This document shows positions 11,346 to 23,930 of a stretch of 64,000 nt of DNA, piece after piece. Origin of the DNA: Exaiptasia diaphana. Lineage: Eukaryota; Cnidaria; Anthozoa; Actiniaria; Aiptasiidae. The stretch covers positions 294,500 to 358,499 of the forward strand of contig NW_018388291.1 in NCBI RefSeq assembly GCF_001417965.1, read 5' to 3'. The notes beneath the pieces were generated by a model. The model saw nothing but the letters and a program-made list of their open reading frames with translations, did not search any database and was not told where the DNA came from. The translations under genes and the position numbers were made by a program. Numbering within the stretch: the stretch's first letter is position 1; each line of letters starts with the position of its first letter.

Positions 11346-11572
11346 ACATGCATGGACGTTTATATCTGATATAAAACACTACTATACACCCTAGTCCCGA
11401 GATATTACATTTTCCGCACTTGACGTCAAATTTATTCTTTTCAGTTTCTTTTGTATAGTAAAAATTTCAAAAGAATAAATTTGACGTAAAGTGCGGAGAA
11501 AAGAATACCTCGGGTTAAAAGGGTGTATAAGGGTGACCTTTATCAGATATAAAGTTCCATGACACTAGCAAA
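11346..11572. mobile_element. Inverted-repeat MITE (family copy 1)
   Basis: Outer arms contain TTTATATCTGATATAAA and CAGATATAAA. Inner arms contain CCGCACTTGACGTCAAATTT and its complement with one indel, and the pair flanks a spacer near 11450. The same inner hairpin, with CACCCTTTTAA ends, recurs at 53963-54110. Confidence 0.7.
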
Positions 11573-12596
11573 CGTCTCAGGTTTGATACCTGATCATTGA
11601 CAAACGCAGGATGTCAACCGATCACAGAAGACGGCCAACAGCGGTTATATTTTACTTTCAGGCGCGTAGCGTCCTTTGCGTATATGCGCACGTGCTTACT
11701 AGTGGGCAAGGAAACTTAAAGTTTTGACAAAAATTACTGAAAAATTAACATAAAATTGATTCCTTTTATATGCCCTCGATGTCTCTCAAAACGCTGGAAA
11801 TCCCATTTCCAAGAGTTATTATTTCAAAATTGGCGGTCGTTAGACCACTAGATCCAAAATATAGTCCCGCGTTCCTGACATGTGCGCGTACTAGCCAAAC
11901 CGTCCACGCTACGCGCCTGACTTTATGCGTATTCAATGTGGGATGTAGTCTCCTCGCAGCCGTTCTTAGTTCTCTATGTGGGAATGACAAGAGTGCTTTG
12001 TAAAGTGACATGATCAGCTCATGATCAGTTTGCCCCATTTATCTCAAAACTTATTTTTACGGCAATTTCTCCAAGAATTTTAACGGACTTGAGTTTCAAA
12101 TTAGTGTTGTAGTTTTTGAAGCCGTTTAAAACACTCTCTCTCGTGTTTTAACTATAATTATAAAGGTCATTAATATTCATAAGCCAAAATACAATAGAAA
12201 TCATAACCCCTCGGGTTATTGCCTCCGTTCTCGGTATTTATATCCTACATACAGATCGCCCGCTCATATTGTATATATTACTTATTGCTAGACAAATAAT
12301 TAAAAGGCAATTCCCCTACACTTTCGGGCAAAACAAACACACAGGTAAATAGCCGTTTAAAAACATTTGATATAAAAACAGTCCTAATAGGAAAAAAGAA
12401 CTCATATTTGATTTTATAACATTATTCTATATGTCTTTTGTCGTTCGCCGTTTGTATTATATAATCACTTTTTTTTTGACTTTTTCACACCTCAGTACAT
12501 GTCAGTACTTAGTTAAAGTATCGACTACATGAACTAGGAAACTCCAAGTGGGTACCATACATCCGTTGAGTTTGTCCAAGGAGAACGACTTTCTGG
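11573..12596. other. Intergenic, repeat fragments
   Basis: No supportable gene. The segment 11770-11930 resembles 2750-2960: both have the CTGGAAAT(CCC/CGC)ATTTCCAAGAG palindrome followed by CGTTAGACC, CCTGACATGT and GCCTGACT. This marks fragments of one repeat family. Confidence 0.5.
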
Positions 12597-14930
12597 TAGC
12601 CCAGGGATAATTCTATTTTGTACAACTGAGTACAAGCCTCTTTAACCTAGTGGGTGCGTTTAGGAACGTTTAAGTATTATATTGTGACCTCATAGCTTGT
12701 TTTTAAAACCGGAGATCAACGTGATCGGTTTGGTCTATTGTGAAATCGTCTGAAATAATTCGCAACTCTTATGGGGAAGGAAGCTTTAGCTAAAGACACA
12801 ATACTAAGCCAGACTACAGCTTGATTTCTATGATGTCATTGTTTTGGAAGGATATAGAACGTTTGACAAAATGGCCGCCGCTCATACTGTAATTTATCTT
12901 TTCAACAAAATTCACCCTTAAATGTTTAAGCATAATTGTACAGAAAAGTACAATGACAATGCATGTTTAATTAAAATTTTTATATAAACAAATCTGAAGA
13001 AATATTTCTCTATAATTTTGTTTATTGTTTTTTCAGTTTATTTCAGGGATCATTTTGCCTAACATATCAGTGAAAAGTACTAAAAAAAGATTGTGGCCAT
13101 TTGTTAGCAAAGCAACTATAGCATATAAGTTGGAATAATTTTGTAGGGAGAAGTTCTCAGTTGTTTTGCAATAATGTTTTGTGAGGACAATTCTACATTT
13201 CACACATAACTGGACGCCAATAACTACTCTAGGTTACATTGAGTTTTCGCTAGTCAAATAAGAACCAGACAACCAAAAAAATAATAATGAGAATAATGAG
13301 AATAATAACGAGTCAGTGGTTGGCACTGCTTAACGGCAATTATATCTCGAGGGCGAGTGGACTACCAACTGATAGAGGCCGAAGGCCTCATGGGCTATCA
13401 GCTCATAGTTCACGAGGCCGAGAGATCTAAGTATTACCATACTAGTTGGACAAAAAAGGAATGAAATATATAAATAACTAAATGTTTTTATTGCTAAAAA
13501 GTTGTCGCTTTTCGCTAGTCGAGGACTATTGAAAATAGACTCCGATTAGCGTAGCCAATCGGAACGAAGGATTTGCAATAGTCCACTAGTATGGTAATAC
13601 TAATAATTATTAGCTACTCACAAACGACGGAAAAGTCGTTGCGAAATGTGAAAAACTAAGTTCTACTATTCCGCTCGAAGTCCCGCTGCAAAATGCTGGA
13701 AATCAAAATGAGCTAAAATGTCAAGTCACAAGCCAAACTGAACTAGCTACATGATTAAGAGTACGAGAACCTTACCAACTAAGTTCTATACAGTCAATAA
13801 TATGGCTACGTTTGCGATGAAAAACATTTTGACAGCTGATTACAGTAATGTTAAAAAGTGTTGTATCGTAACATTACAAGTCTACTGAAACTGTAATTAA
13901 TTCATATACAAGCAAATTAAATTTTACAAATAGAAATACTAACTCTTACCAAATATCGCACCCTTAACAGCCTCAAGTTTACTTTAACTTCTCTGTGCGA
14001 TCCGGATCATTCGTCGTCAGGAATGGAATAAAAAAACAGGCCTTGAAATCACAATGAACCACACCAGCTATCATATTTGATATTGGTTTTGTCTAGCCCT
14101 TTTATTTCCTGTCGAACATAATTATGCTGATTATATAACAAAAAGAACTGAACAAGATTAACTTCGCTTCATTTCAGAAAAAAATGTAACTCGAGGGGGA
14201 ACGGAAACTCACGACCGAACAGCATCATGGGTACTGGATGATAGTGATCATTTGATATAAGCTGGTTGATCATTTGTTGGACGATCTTGTATTTATCATG
14301 GCGCTTTCTAAAGCATTCCTTTAAGCAGTTATCAAAGTACAGAAATCCCTTATACTCCGTTCTTCGTTATCTTCGTGTTTTGGCGTGCGATATAGATAAG
14401 TACATGTGTGTGAAAGGACTGTTAATGAAGTGTCAAGGTTTAACATGAACTAATTGCCATCAGACGTACACATAAACTGTAAACCTATCCTTCGCACAAA
14501 CTGTGCAAGAGACACAGATACTCTCTTNCCCAGTCCCTCTCTCAATTTCTTTATGCTTTGTACGGAGAATGATTGAAAAGAATTGTGGGATTAGGAATAA
14601 CAGGGAATAAAGTTTTTCTTTTGTTGAAAAGAAAAATTACAGTAATGAGCGGCGTCCATTTTGTTAAACGTCTTTATATTTGATTAGAATATCCTTTCAA
14701 AACAATGACATCATAGAAATCAAGCTGTAGTCTGGGCTTAGTATTGTGTCTTTAGCTAAAGCTTCCTTCCGCATAATAAGAGTTGAGAATTATTTCAGAC
14801 GCTTAATTCACAATAGACCAAACCGATCACGTTTATCTCCGGTTTTAAAAACACGTTATGAAGTAAACGCACCCTCCTAGGTAGAAGAGGCTTGTACTCA
14901 GTTGTACAAAATAGAATTATCCCTGGGCTA
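12597..14930. mobile_element. 2.3-kb element with ~295-bp terminal inverted repeats
   Basis: The left arm (12597-about 12895) begins TAGCCCAGGGATAATTCTAT and is complemented by the right arm (about 14640-14930), which ends in CCCTGGGCTA. The arms share long blocks such as CTTTAGCTAAAGACACAATA and TTGATTTCTATGATGTCATT. The interior holds further inverted pieces (AGTATTACCATACTAGT near 13430 and its complement near 13590) and no convincing protein. A non-autonomous foldback or long-TIR DNA element is the best reading. Confidence 0.7.
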
Positions 14931-15940
14931 AACAATATGGCGGCTTTACTCGTACCCAGTCGTTACTCTTCTTTTTTCACTCGCGCACAAAGGATCAAGG
15001 GAAGTCGGAAGAAATTTGGAATTTTTGTACCATAAACATGCAAACAACCGAGAGTTCACCAATGACCATGGTTATATATCGATGACTATAAAATCGATTT
15101 CCTATGACGGTCTCGTTCCAGAACCAACGTACGTTCCTCTTGGTTTGCGTTGGGAAACCGGAGATCATTCAAGTAAAATATTAAGCACGGAAACTGTCAC
15201 CATGTATTCTGATGTAGACACGAATATTGACACCAGTAAATTGATTTTTGGGCTAATTATAACTCAGTCAAACCATATGATGACTAATAATCTTTATAAT
15301 AAAAGAGGCAAGCCATGAAGTAAAATTATTATTCTTTCTGGATGATCAAGACAGTCAAATTTCATTCAAATATCAGTTTGGTCTGCTGGCATACAGGGGA
15401 CCGTTCATTATGAGTAGAAAGGGGGGACTGGTGGTCTGAGGAAGGCACTCAAACAAAAATCATAGTAAAAGGGGGGCATGCAAAATTATTATCCTATACT
15501 TACTTGTATAATTCAAGATAGTGAGGGTCGTGTCAAGAAGACATGGTAAAAGGGAGTAGGTCATTTCAACCAGGGTGGTTCATGTTTTTTTAGAAAGATC
15601 ACTTTCTGTTTCTGTGTCAAATCCTTTAACATGCTGGCAGACTGAAATTAAACATCTGAATTTTTGATTAGATTTACAATAAGCCAGTAGAAGGTATTAA
15701 ATTTTACCCAGAAACCTGTTCGGTTGGGTCGCGTGCTACAAACATGTACGAAGTCCGGTTGACGACAACCTTTGGTCAATCGACTATGTTTGAAAGGCTT
15801 CTCCAAGGGAATTCTTAAAACTTGACCAGATTGTGTCTTATTGTTGTTTTTGGTTGCGAAGCGTTCTTTATCAAGTCCGCACAGAATAGCGATGAAAATG
15901 AAATCACAACAAATTGTTTTGTCAAACTTTTTAATTTTCA
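14931..15940. other. Intergenic with an unassigned 100-codon open frame
   Basis: An open frame at 15016-15318 (+) starts MEFLYHKHANNREF and reads through GLRWETGDHSSK. It resembles no family I recognise and has no partner exon. A G-rich piece at about 15395-15480 (AAAGGGGGGACTGG, AAAGGGGGGCATG) resembles the ends of the G-rich TIR elements elsewhere in the window. Confidence 0.3.
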
Positions 15941-16472
15941 ATAGATGAGGTGACGGTTTCGGCCGCCATTTTGTTCCGGTAGGCAAAGTGTCGCAAAATA
16001 ACAAGGAATGACCGGGAAATCGATGTCAAATAATTCTCGCTGAATTCAAATTCCGAAAGAATTATCAATTGCAAACGTTAGATACTGCAAAAAGGAGTTA
16101 ACTGGCAAAATTTGAAAGGCGTACTTGATCTAGAGAGCGAGTAAACTCATTTTTAGTTCTCCATACATTTCTTTGTATTTTTCACGCGCGTCACGCACTG
16201 ATGACCCCGGAAATGATAACGAAATGTATTGAAATTACAAAGAAATGTATGGAGAACTAAAAATGAGTTTACTCGCTCTCTAGATCAAGTACGCCTTTCA
16301 AATTTTGCCCGTTAACTCCTTTTTGAGGTATCTAACGTTTGCAATTGATAATTCTTTCTGAATTTGAATTCAGCGAGAATTATTTGACATCGATTTCCCG
16401 GTCATTCCTTGTTATTTTGCGAAACTTCGCCTACCGGAACAAAATGGTGGCCGAAACCGTCACCTCATCTAT
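15941..16472. repeat. Large palindrome: 237-bp arms, 58-bp spacer
   Basis: The left arm is 15941-16177 and the right arm 16236-16472. They are reverse complements with only a few mismatches. Examples are GAGGTGACGGTTTCGGC against GCCGAAACCGTCACCTC, and TTTCTTTGTA against TACAAAGAAA at the inner edge. The spacer contains TTCACGCGCGTCACGC. This is a foldback element or a MITE with nearly full-length inverted repeats. Confidence 0.85.
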
Positions 16473-16998
16473 TCATAGTAAACTACAGATCATACACCTT
16501 TTTCAATTAATATAATATATATTACAATTTTAAATTTATGTACAACAATATGCAAATAAACTTGGAAATTTGAAAATTCTAAATTAATCTACTACAAGTA
16601 AAAGAAATATTGAAAACAACCAAATCAAAAAAAAAAAAAAAAAGAGGAAAGAGGAGGACCAGCCTCTATTCACAAGTATATCCAAAAAATATTTCAAAAT
16701 AATTTTGTCTGGAAGTAAATATACAGTCGTTCAAGTTACATATTGCGCAAAGTGAATGATTCACACGTAATTGTGAAGAAAGTGTCGAAAATACACAGGA
16801 AAGACTTCGCCTGAAGTTGACTTTGTAATGTACTATATTTGTTTAGTTGGAAATACACTATTAACTTACTTTCTTATGAATGAACAAGAAAAATCAGCTG
16901 AGGCAAAATACGTAGAAAAAAAAATACACATGTAGCTATCGCTTATCGTCAACCTTTCATCAATTCGTCATAATACGCGAAGGCAAAGGCTACAAGTA
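16473..16998. other. 3' flank of DEPTOR
   Basis: AT-rich sequence downstream of the DEPTOR stop codon on the minus strand, with a poly-A run near 16628-16643. It presumably includes the 3' UTR; no other feature is seen. Confidence 0.4.
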
Positions 16999-19900
16999 TC
17001 ACGAACCTCTGAAGTGCGTCATTACTACAAGGTCGACAACATTTCGTCCTCTCATGATTTCCTTAGCGACCTCTTTGTGAGACCAATGAAGAACATCTTT
17101 ACCATTGACAGAGTGAATAAACATTCTTACCTGTAAATTTACAGCAAATCAAGTTAATACTTGTTAATATCGACTGAAAATAGTATTGAAATCCAAAGAT
17201 ATACTCACTCTCAATCCAGCGGCAGCGGCTGGTCCTTCAGGGTCGACGGTCTGTACATATACTGGCTCCTGTCCACGGACAACAAAGCCAAAACCAACTG
17301 AATCACTCATTATCTGAAAGGCAGGAATCACTGAATGTAAATAAACTAGCCTAACTTAAAGAGTGCTATCTTGCATGTGTTCAGTTAACTTCAAAAACTG
17401 TATTTGAAGTTCCAAAAATGTGATTTGTGATTTATATCAACTATGAAAAACCAGAAAAGAACAAAAGAATAGATTAAAAGTTTGATACCAACTAATAGTG
17501 ACAGCAATCGCTGAATATAAATAAATGAGTTTTTTAAAACATTAAAATGATCATTTTACCGCAACATGTATAAAATGATTCAAATTATATTTCTTTGCCT
17601 CTTAAATTGACAATGACATAACAAAGTTAGGTAATACAACCGACCACACGTATCAGCTACGCACTCAGAAATATCAGAGGAATAATCAACAGATCATGCG
17701 CTGATGCTGTAATGTCATGTATGGCTATCTCAGGAAACGCTGAATACTGAAGATTGTATTTTTCAAGATTGAAATGCATTGCTGCTTGTTGTATTGCCAT
17801 TCAAAAGTTTATTAGCAACAATGCATTGAAGTACTCCAATACACTATATATAGTATTCAGTATTTGCAAACAACGTTTTTCAAAATCACTAAGATACTAG
17901 CCAAAATATCAAGGTACCAGCGTCCAAACACATCTCCGGAGACACATCATATACAGAACACTTTGGAGACAATGCTGAGACACCAATAGCATACAGTGAA
18001 CACGTGTGGAGGCTAGCTATATCCGCATTAATACATTTGTGCTGGGATACAAAATCTCTGGACTCATGTGGATGGGACCTGTTTTACACCTTTGCTGTTT
18101 CCTAAAAAGAACTATTGCCCACCTTTTCCTTCTTTGATCAATTAACAATGAGAAAACAACATGTGAGTATATTTACCCTGATTGTCTTCATAGCATAGGG
18201 ACCAGTAGAGTCCAATAGTTCATCCACTGTGATCTCTCTTACAATGACTGAAACATCAATAAGAATTAAAACAAAACTGCATGAAAGCACAATTCTTTTT
18301 TTTCATTCTGGGAGAAGTTGTCTTTGAATACTTTTGGTTAGTCAATATAATAGATTGCATGACCAAGTTTTTCTTTTTTTATTCTAATAAAAAAACATCA
18401 AATAGTGCAAGAAAAAAAGTAACCAAATTTAAACATTGTTCAGACAAGTTATAACTTATACTCACCTGGTCTAGGTGACGTATTATCAGGACTGCTATTA
18501 CTAGGAGAAATCTCTGGACTTTCTGGATCTTTTTAGAAATAAAAACAAATTGTCTAGAGAGAGCTAACTCACTGCCAAAAAAGTGCATCTTTCTTTTTAT
18601 CACACCTCTCTTTGTACTACTATTCCTTGAAGTACACATGTAGACATCATCACTTCCCTCCCTAAAACAGGCACCTCCCTTAAGTAGACACCTCTTTACA
18701 GCATGCATCTAAACATGTAAATCATGCACCACTGCACTATTTACCTCCTTGCAGCATACACCTCCCTACAGTACACACCTCCCTCCTGCAACACTTCCAT
18801 ACTGTAGACACCTCCCTGTAACAGACACCTCCTAACAACATGTACATCACTTCAATAATGCCTCCCTGCAACATTAGCATACCTGAAGCACATGCCTTCA
18901 TATAGCACACACCTCCCTACAGCAGACACCTTCCCACAGCAGACACCTCCCTGCAGCAGACACCCCCCTACAGCACACACCTCCCTGAAGCAGACACTTC
19001 CCCATAGCACACCCCCTGCAACAGACACCTTTCCACAGGTAATGCCTCCCTACAGCAGACACCTCCCTGCAGCAGACACCTCCCTGCAGCAGACACTTCC
19101 CCACAGCACACCCCCCTGCACCAGACACCTCCCCACAGCACACACCTCCCTGCAGCAGACACCCCCCTACAGCACACACCTCCCTGAAGCAGACACTTCC
19201 CAACAGCACACATCCCCTGTAGCAGACACCTTCCCACAGCACACACCTCCCTACAGCAGACACCTTACTACAGCTAACACCTCACTGCAGCTAACACCTC
19301 CCTGCAGCAGACACCTCCATGAAGCAGACACCTTCCCACAGCACACACCTCCCTGTAGCAGACACCTTCCCACAGCACTCACTTCCCTGCGGCAGACACC
19401 TTACCACAGCTAACACCTCACTGCAGCAGAAACCTCCCTACTACACACACTTCCCTGCAGCAGACACCTCCCTGCAGTAAGTTACTCCAGTCCCTGTGGA
19501 ACACAATGGTCACTTCTTTGTTGCACCAGCTACCTCCATGCCACACATACCTATCGGCAGTAACAAACACCCTTTAACTGCATAATGCATCATTCTTGCA
19601 CATACTTGTCTGCCATGGTTGATTTCCACACAAAAAGACCTCCACTCGAAGCACCTCACTATTGTCTGACATTCAAATGCAGCAAATAAATACATCCTCT
19701 AGAGGAGTTCTCCATCTTTCATAGGATCCATCAGAACTATTACATTTATACTACAATCCCTTCATTACTTACTATATACATATCTACCATTGAGAGGCAC
19801 TGGGACAGAACGCTTAGGCAGCGTAAGAGGTGGAACAGCATTTTTCTTGTTGGATGCCAATGTCTTTCTGGTCAGGAGTGGTGAGCCAGTGGGTGCAATG

Positions 19901-22729
19901 GTCAGTCCACTGCAGTTAAGCAATGCCAGAGCATCCAATAACTTCTTAGATATAATCTTATCAATGACAAATTGAAAATGAAGGTTGCTGTCATCTTTAA
20001 AGTGGTGGTCGTCTGTCACTGGTTAAATTTGGAAAATTCATTTAATAAATAATAATAATGAATGTATACATTAATGAAAGGATATTCATAAGAATTTAGA
20101 GGCAAAAATTAAACTTTTTTTTAAACCTTTCTAGCCTCTCCCACAGGCATTTGTAGCCTGGCCACGAAAATTCACTCACCACGAACGCGAATGAATTTTT
20201 GCGGCGAGACTAAGAATGTCTGTGAGAGATGATAAAACCTTTCAGTCGAGAGCAAATTATGACACAGTTGGAATACATAAAACAATCAGAGTCAATATTA
20301 AATTAAGATAAAAAATGGAAATCTCATCTAATTGGAAAAATCACTTAATTTCTGTTACTGGGTCAGTTTTTATAAGAGCTAAGTAGCCACACAAATGAAT
20401 GTTTTGAATAGTTACCATGTTTCATGAGGCCTAGTTCCAGTAGCTCTCTTCCCAGCATAACAGCTTCAAACCTGTCATTGGTTTGATGAACCTCTACCAT
20501 CCAGTCTACTAAAGCACTACCAGTAAAACAACTACGGTACACATAATCTTCACACTCCTGGTTCTTTACCATGTTAACATCATCTGACTTAATTCTGATT
20601 AGAAAGGATAAAAGAAATTTTCAATAAATACCATGATATAGCTCATTCTCCACACTTATAATCTTGTACAATACATGGATTGATGGATTAACTTGACTCT
20701 AATAAATTTTACATCATGCAGGAAAAATGTTGCTTTTGTATTAATTAAAGCTTGGCTTTGATATTTCAATAATTGAGTTGGACCTTCACCGTGAAACAAA
20801 AAGTAATAATTACTACTCAATAATGTTGATTAGTATAAACATACTAATGGTCTATCACTAATACTGCGCTGTGATTGGTTACTCTACTAATGGTGCAATT
20901 TGTGATAGACCACTCGCGGGAAAATCAAAATGGCGGCATCTCATTAACAAATTATTTTAAGGACATTTCAATTTGTTTTCATTATTTGACCGATTAGTAT
21001 GTTATTAGTATACTAAAACAATTAGACAATAGAAAAAAGAAATTGGCCTTAGTTTGTATACTAGTAACTGTTGGCTTTATCTTCACTAGGAATATACTTG
21101 AACGTTTTTTCTTATTGATTCCAGCATTCCACACCATTAAGAACATCAGAATACTCCAGAGTGTTTCCATGTAATTGCTATTAATATTGTCATGATCACT
21201 GGATTAGTGTTTATTGTATTTGCATGTGAATGAGTTTGCTCATGTTGCTTGTATTACATTTTTCCACAATCCTGGCAATCAAGCAAGCAATTGTTTAAAA
21301 CTAAAATCGGGTTTTCATATAAAACAATTATATGAACAGGAGAATTCAAACAAATGCACACTATTAGGGGTAATCCATTAGACTTTTGAGGGGGGAGGGG
21401 GGATGGAAGGCCTATTTTTGTAAGTTTACAAAAGCTTTAGTGGAGATTTATTTTAGTGGAGATTTTGCCTTGCAGGAATTTTTTTCAGCCCTTCAGGCCG
21501 TGAAGGATTTTTTTCAAAATGTTCCATTCCCCCCCCCCCCCCCCCCCCCCCCNCCTCAAAAGTCTAATGGATCGCCCTTCTCTATATTGCAAAAATGTAA
21601 ATATGTTTGTTTCCCTTGACCTAAAAACCTTTGCCCTTTCTTGTAGAGAAAGAATTATATATATATTACAAATTTCAATTTGATCTAACCTTTGAGATAT
21701 ATCATAACCCTTGAGTACCAGTTCAATGTCACGTGTAATAGGCATAGTGTTATCATCAAGGCGAAAACGGTAAAATAGCATCTCATCTTTGAACATATGA
21801 TCATCACAAACTGAAATGAAATATCATGTTCAAATCATTTTAATCAATCCCTTTATATTAGCAATTAGATTGTTCATATTTCACTGCAAAAGTCACAATT
21901 TACTTAAACAATTTTTGAATTATTACGCTAACAATTCCAAGGACTGTAATAAAGGATGCCCAGCACGGGACGGAACGGTACCAGCAAACAGAACAACAAA
22001 CTGTCAGTATGCAAGTTAGCATATTACTTATATTCAATCTCCAAATCTCCAGATAAAAATTATACCTCACTTATTGCACTTGAGCTGCTTAATTTTCAAT
22101 TTTTTGTACAATTGTACAATTTCATAAAGTGTTGTTTATAGGAATTGTATGTGTTTACACGGGGTCATAACCACATGGGACCACATGGTCTGAAGAATAA
22201 ATTTACTGGTCGAATATACTACATGTTCGCGATTTTGAAAGTGAATAACATGCCCAAACTAAAATGCAACCCTTACTGATCATATAAGCTAAGAAAATGT
22301 CCAAGAAAGGCAAATACAAATCTATGAATCCACAGTATATAATAGGATGTAAGCTTAAGCTCTTTTAACAAAGAAAAATTAGAAATAAGCTTTACAGTCC
22401 GTGAATCAAAACAAAAATCTCGACTCGGATTGAAATCGAAGCTGAAACCAGGGTCTAAAGTCCATGTTATTTTGCCAGTTCTTACCATGATGGAGGAGAT
22501 TGCTTTCTTGAAGAACACACATGCATTGCACGGCAACGAATCGATTGCAAGCTTCGCCATGTTTTACGAGCCAATCCACTAAATCTTTCCCCACTAAACA
22601 ACACTGGTACATCCGTAAATGGTATCTTCGATCTTTGATCATTTCAGGGTTTCTTTCAGCATGAAGTCGTGATCTAAGATGCTCTGACAATAACAAAATG
22701 TGGACGAATTTGGAGGAAATCCGCTCCAT
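16999..22729 (-). CDS. DEPTOR: DEPTOR, DEP-domain mTOR-interacting protein
   Basis: Eight exons on the minus strand: 22729-22486, 21810-21690, 20594-20416, 20018-19773, 18528-18466, 18247-18177, 17313-17209 and 17130-16999. All phases agree and give 386 residues; human DEPTOR has about 409. Two DEP domains come first. The first (about residues 14-110) contains MIKDRRYHLRMYQ, GKDLVDWLVKHG and LFYRFRLDD; the second (about 120-210) contains TGSALVDWMVEVHQ. A Ser/Pro-rich linker follows, then a C-terminal PDZ domain with SVGFGFVVRG, VDPEGPAAAAGL and SVNGKDVLHW, which closely tracks the vertebrate DEPTOR PDZ. In vertebrates the protein binds mTOR through the PDZ and inhibits mTORC1 and mTORC2. P-Rex proteins share DEP-DEP-PDZ but carry DH-PH domains in front, absent here. 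The linker lacks the SSGYFS-type SCF-bTrCP degron of vertebrate DEPTOR. Confidence 0.93.
18735..19480. repeat. Minisatellite, ~17-bp unit, in DEPTOR intron 4
   Basis: About 40 variant copies of a CACCTCCCTGCAGCAGA-like unit. Variants alternate CCTGCAG, CCTACAG and CCCACAG, and some suggest higher-order grouping. It lies between DEPTOR exons 4 (ends 19773) and 5 (starts 18528). The long open frames crossing it on both strands are by-products of the repeat, not genes. Confidence 0.9.
20127..20240. mobile_element. Short MITE in DEPTOR intron 3
   Basis: Inverted ends TCTCCCACAGGCATT and AATGTCTGTGAGAGA, with a second inner pairing (AAAATTCACTC / GAATGAATTTTT). Non-coding. Confidence 0.5.
21363..21583. 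mobile_element. G-rich TIR MITE in DEPTOR intron 2
   Basis: The left end reads AATCCATTAGACTTTTGAGG followed by a G run. The right end is a C run followed by CCTCAAAAGTCTAATGGAT. The poly-C tract at 21531-21556 includes an N, probably a sequencing uncertainty. Confidence 0.7.
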
Positions 22730-23930
22730 ATTTTAACTCTCCAAGTCATATCACATTTCACCAACCAAATGCAATGTTGATGTTTATATTAAAAGTATAT
22801 AAGAGTACAGTTCCGCTGATATATCGTGGGCTCGTTTTTAGATTCCCGCCAAAAATTGGAATTCTCAAAATTATCCAATTCTAGTTACTGTAATATATAG
22901 TGATATAAGATTAATTACAGAAATTGTAAGAATAATACTGAATAGATGAAAACTCATTTTGAGTTTTAAAGGGACATTGTCAATGGATGACATGCGCAGT
23001 AACAGTCTCACCTCTAACGGACTTTGAAAGTATTACCTTCGAGGTAAATCATTTTGTGGTGCTTTTGACACACTTTGGAATATTCTAGATCTGTTTACGT
23101 TTACGAGCTGATTTATGTCGCGCCAACTTGGAGTCATAAACTTGAAAACACTAGCCTAATGTTTTCAAGTTTACTCGCGCATGCGTGCCATTGAGTGTCC
23201 CTTTAAGTGTCAGTGCGTTGTGTTGTTGCATCACATGTGCACTCTGCACTGTTTGCATTGCGGCTTAAATGCACTCAGTAAGAACGAGTAAATCCAGCCT
23301 CAGGCAGTCCCAGGGTATCTTTACAGTGTACCAATCACGCAGTTTTTCAGTTGAATCAAGGCACCATCCCACAAAGCATCGCAGTCAATCTCGTACCCAG
23401 AGCCGCCGTTCCTCTTGGTCAGCACGGCGGCTCTGGGTACGAGATTGCATCGCAGTACAAAAGAATGATAACACTAAAAATTTACCTTACCAACGGTCAA
23501 ATTTTGTCTTTCTCGAAGTAAAATGCAATTGAATTGCAGTAGAATTAACTCGACAAAAACAAACTCAAATAACATAATTTTTATTTTCAGAAAAATTCAT
23601 TTCCATTTTCTAATATTTAAATCTCTTTAAAATGAGCTATGGAATTATTAAATATGGCGACTAGCACTGGAAAAAATCGCGCGCTTTGAACCCTGTAAAT
23701 ATGATGGGAAATGTATGTAAATATCCCGTAAATCGAATTTACATCGTATTCCTATCATTACAAGAGTTCCCGGCGAGCGATTTTTTCCAGTGTAGAATGC
23801 ATTGAGAAGGCACTGCCTTTCAAGGAATATAATTCATAATTGTCCCATCGACTAAAGATGATGCTGTTTTTGGTGCACCATTTAGTGTCAAAGAGACGAT
23901 ATTTCTTTGATTTCTATGAGTTCTGGCGGT
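22730..23930. other. Spacer between DEPTOR and pelota, with three inverted-repeat elements
   Basis: Holds the DEPTOR promoter side and the pelota 3' flank. Three inverted repeats are visible. One at about 22969-23207 has ends TAAAGGGACATTGTCAATGG and its complement. One at about 23389-23447 has arms built on CTCGTACCCAGAGCCGCCG. One at about 23660-23794 has arms CACTGGAAAAAATCGC. The minus strand carries an AATAAA downstream of the pelota stop (plus-strand TTTATT near 23580). No further gene. Confidence 0.6.

Noticed and set aside
15016-15318. 100-codon plus-strand frame
   Set aside because: No recognisable family or adjoining exon; noted only as an unassigned open frame.
18892-19413. Long open frames on both strands (173, 121 and 92 codons)
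   Set aside because: They arise from the 17-bp minisatellite, whose units happen to lack stops, and encode only the repeat.
16999-22729. P-Rex (PREX1/2) identity for the DEP-DEP-PDZ gene
   Set aside because: The first exon starts directly before DEP1 with no DH-PH region, there is one PDZ, and its sequence follows DEPTOR.
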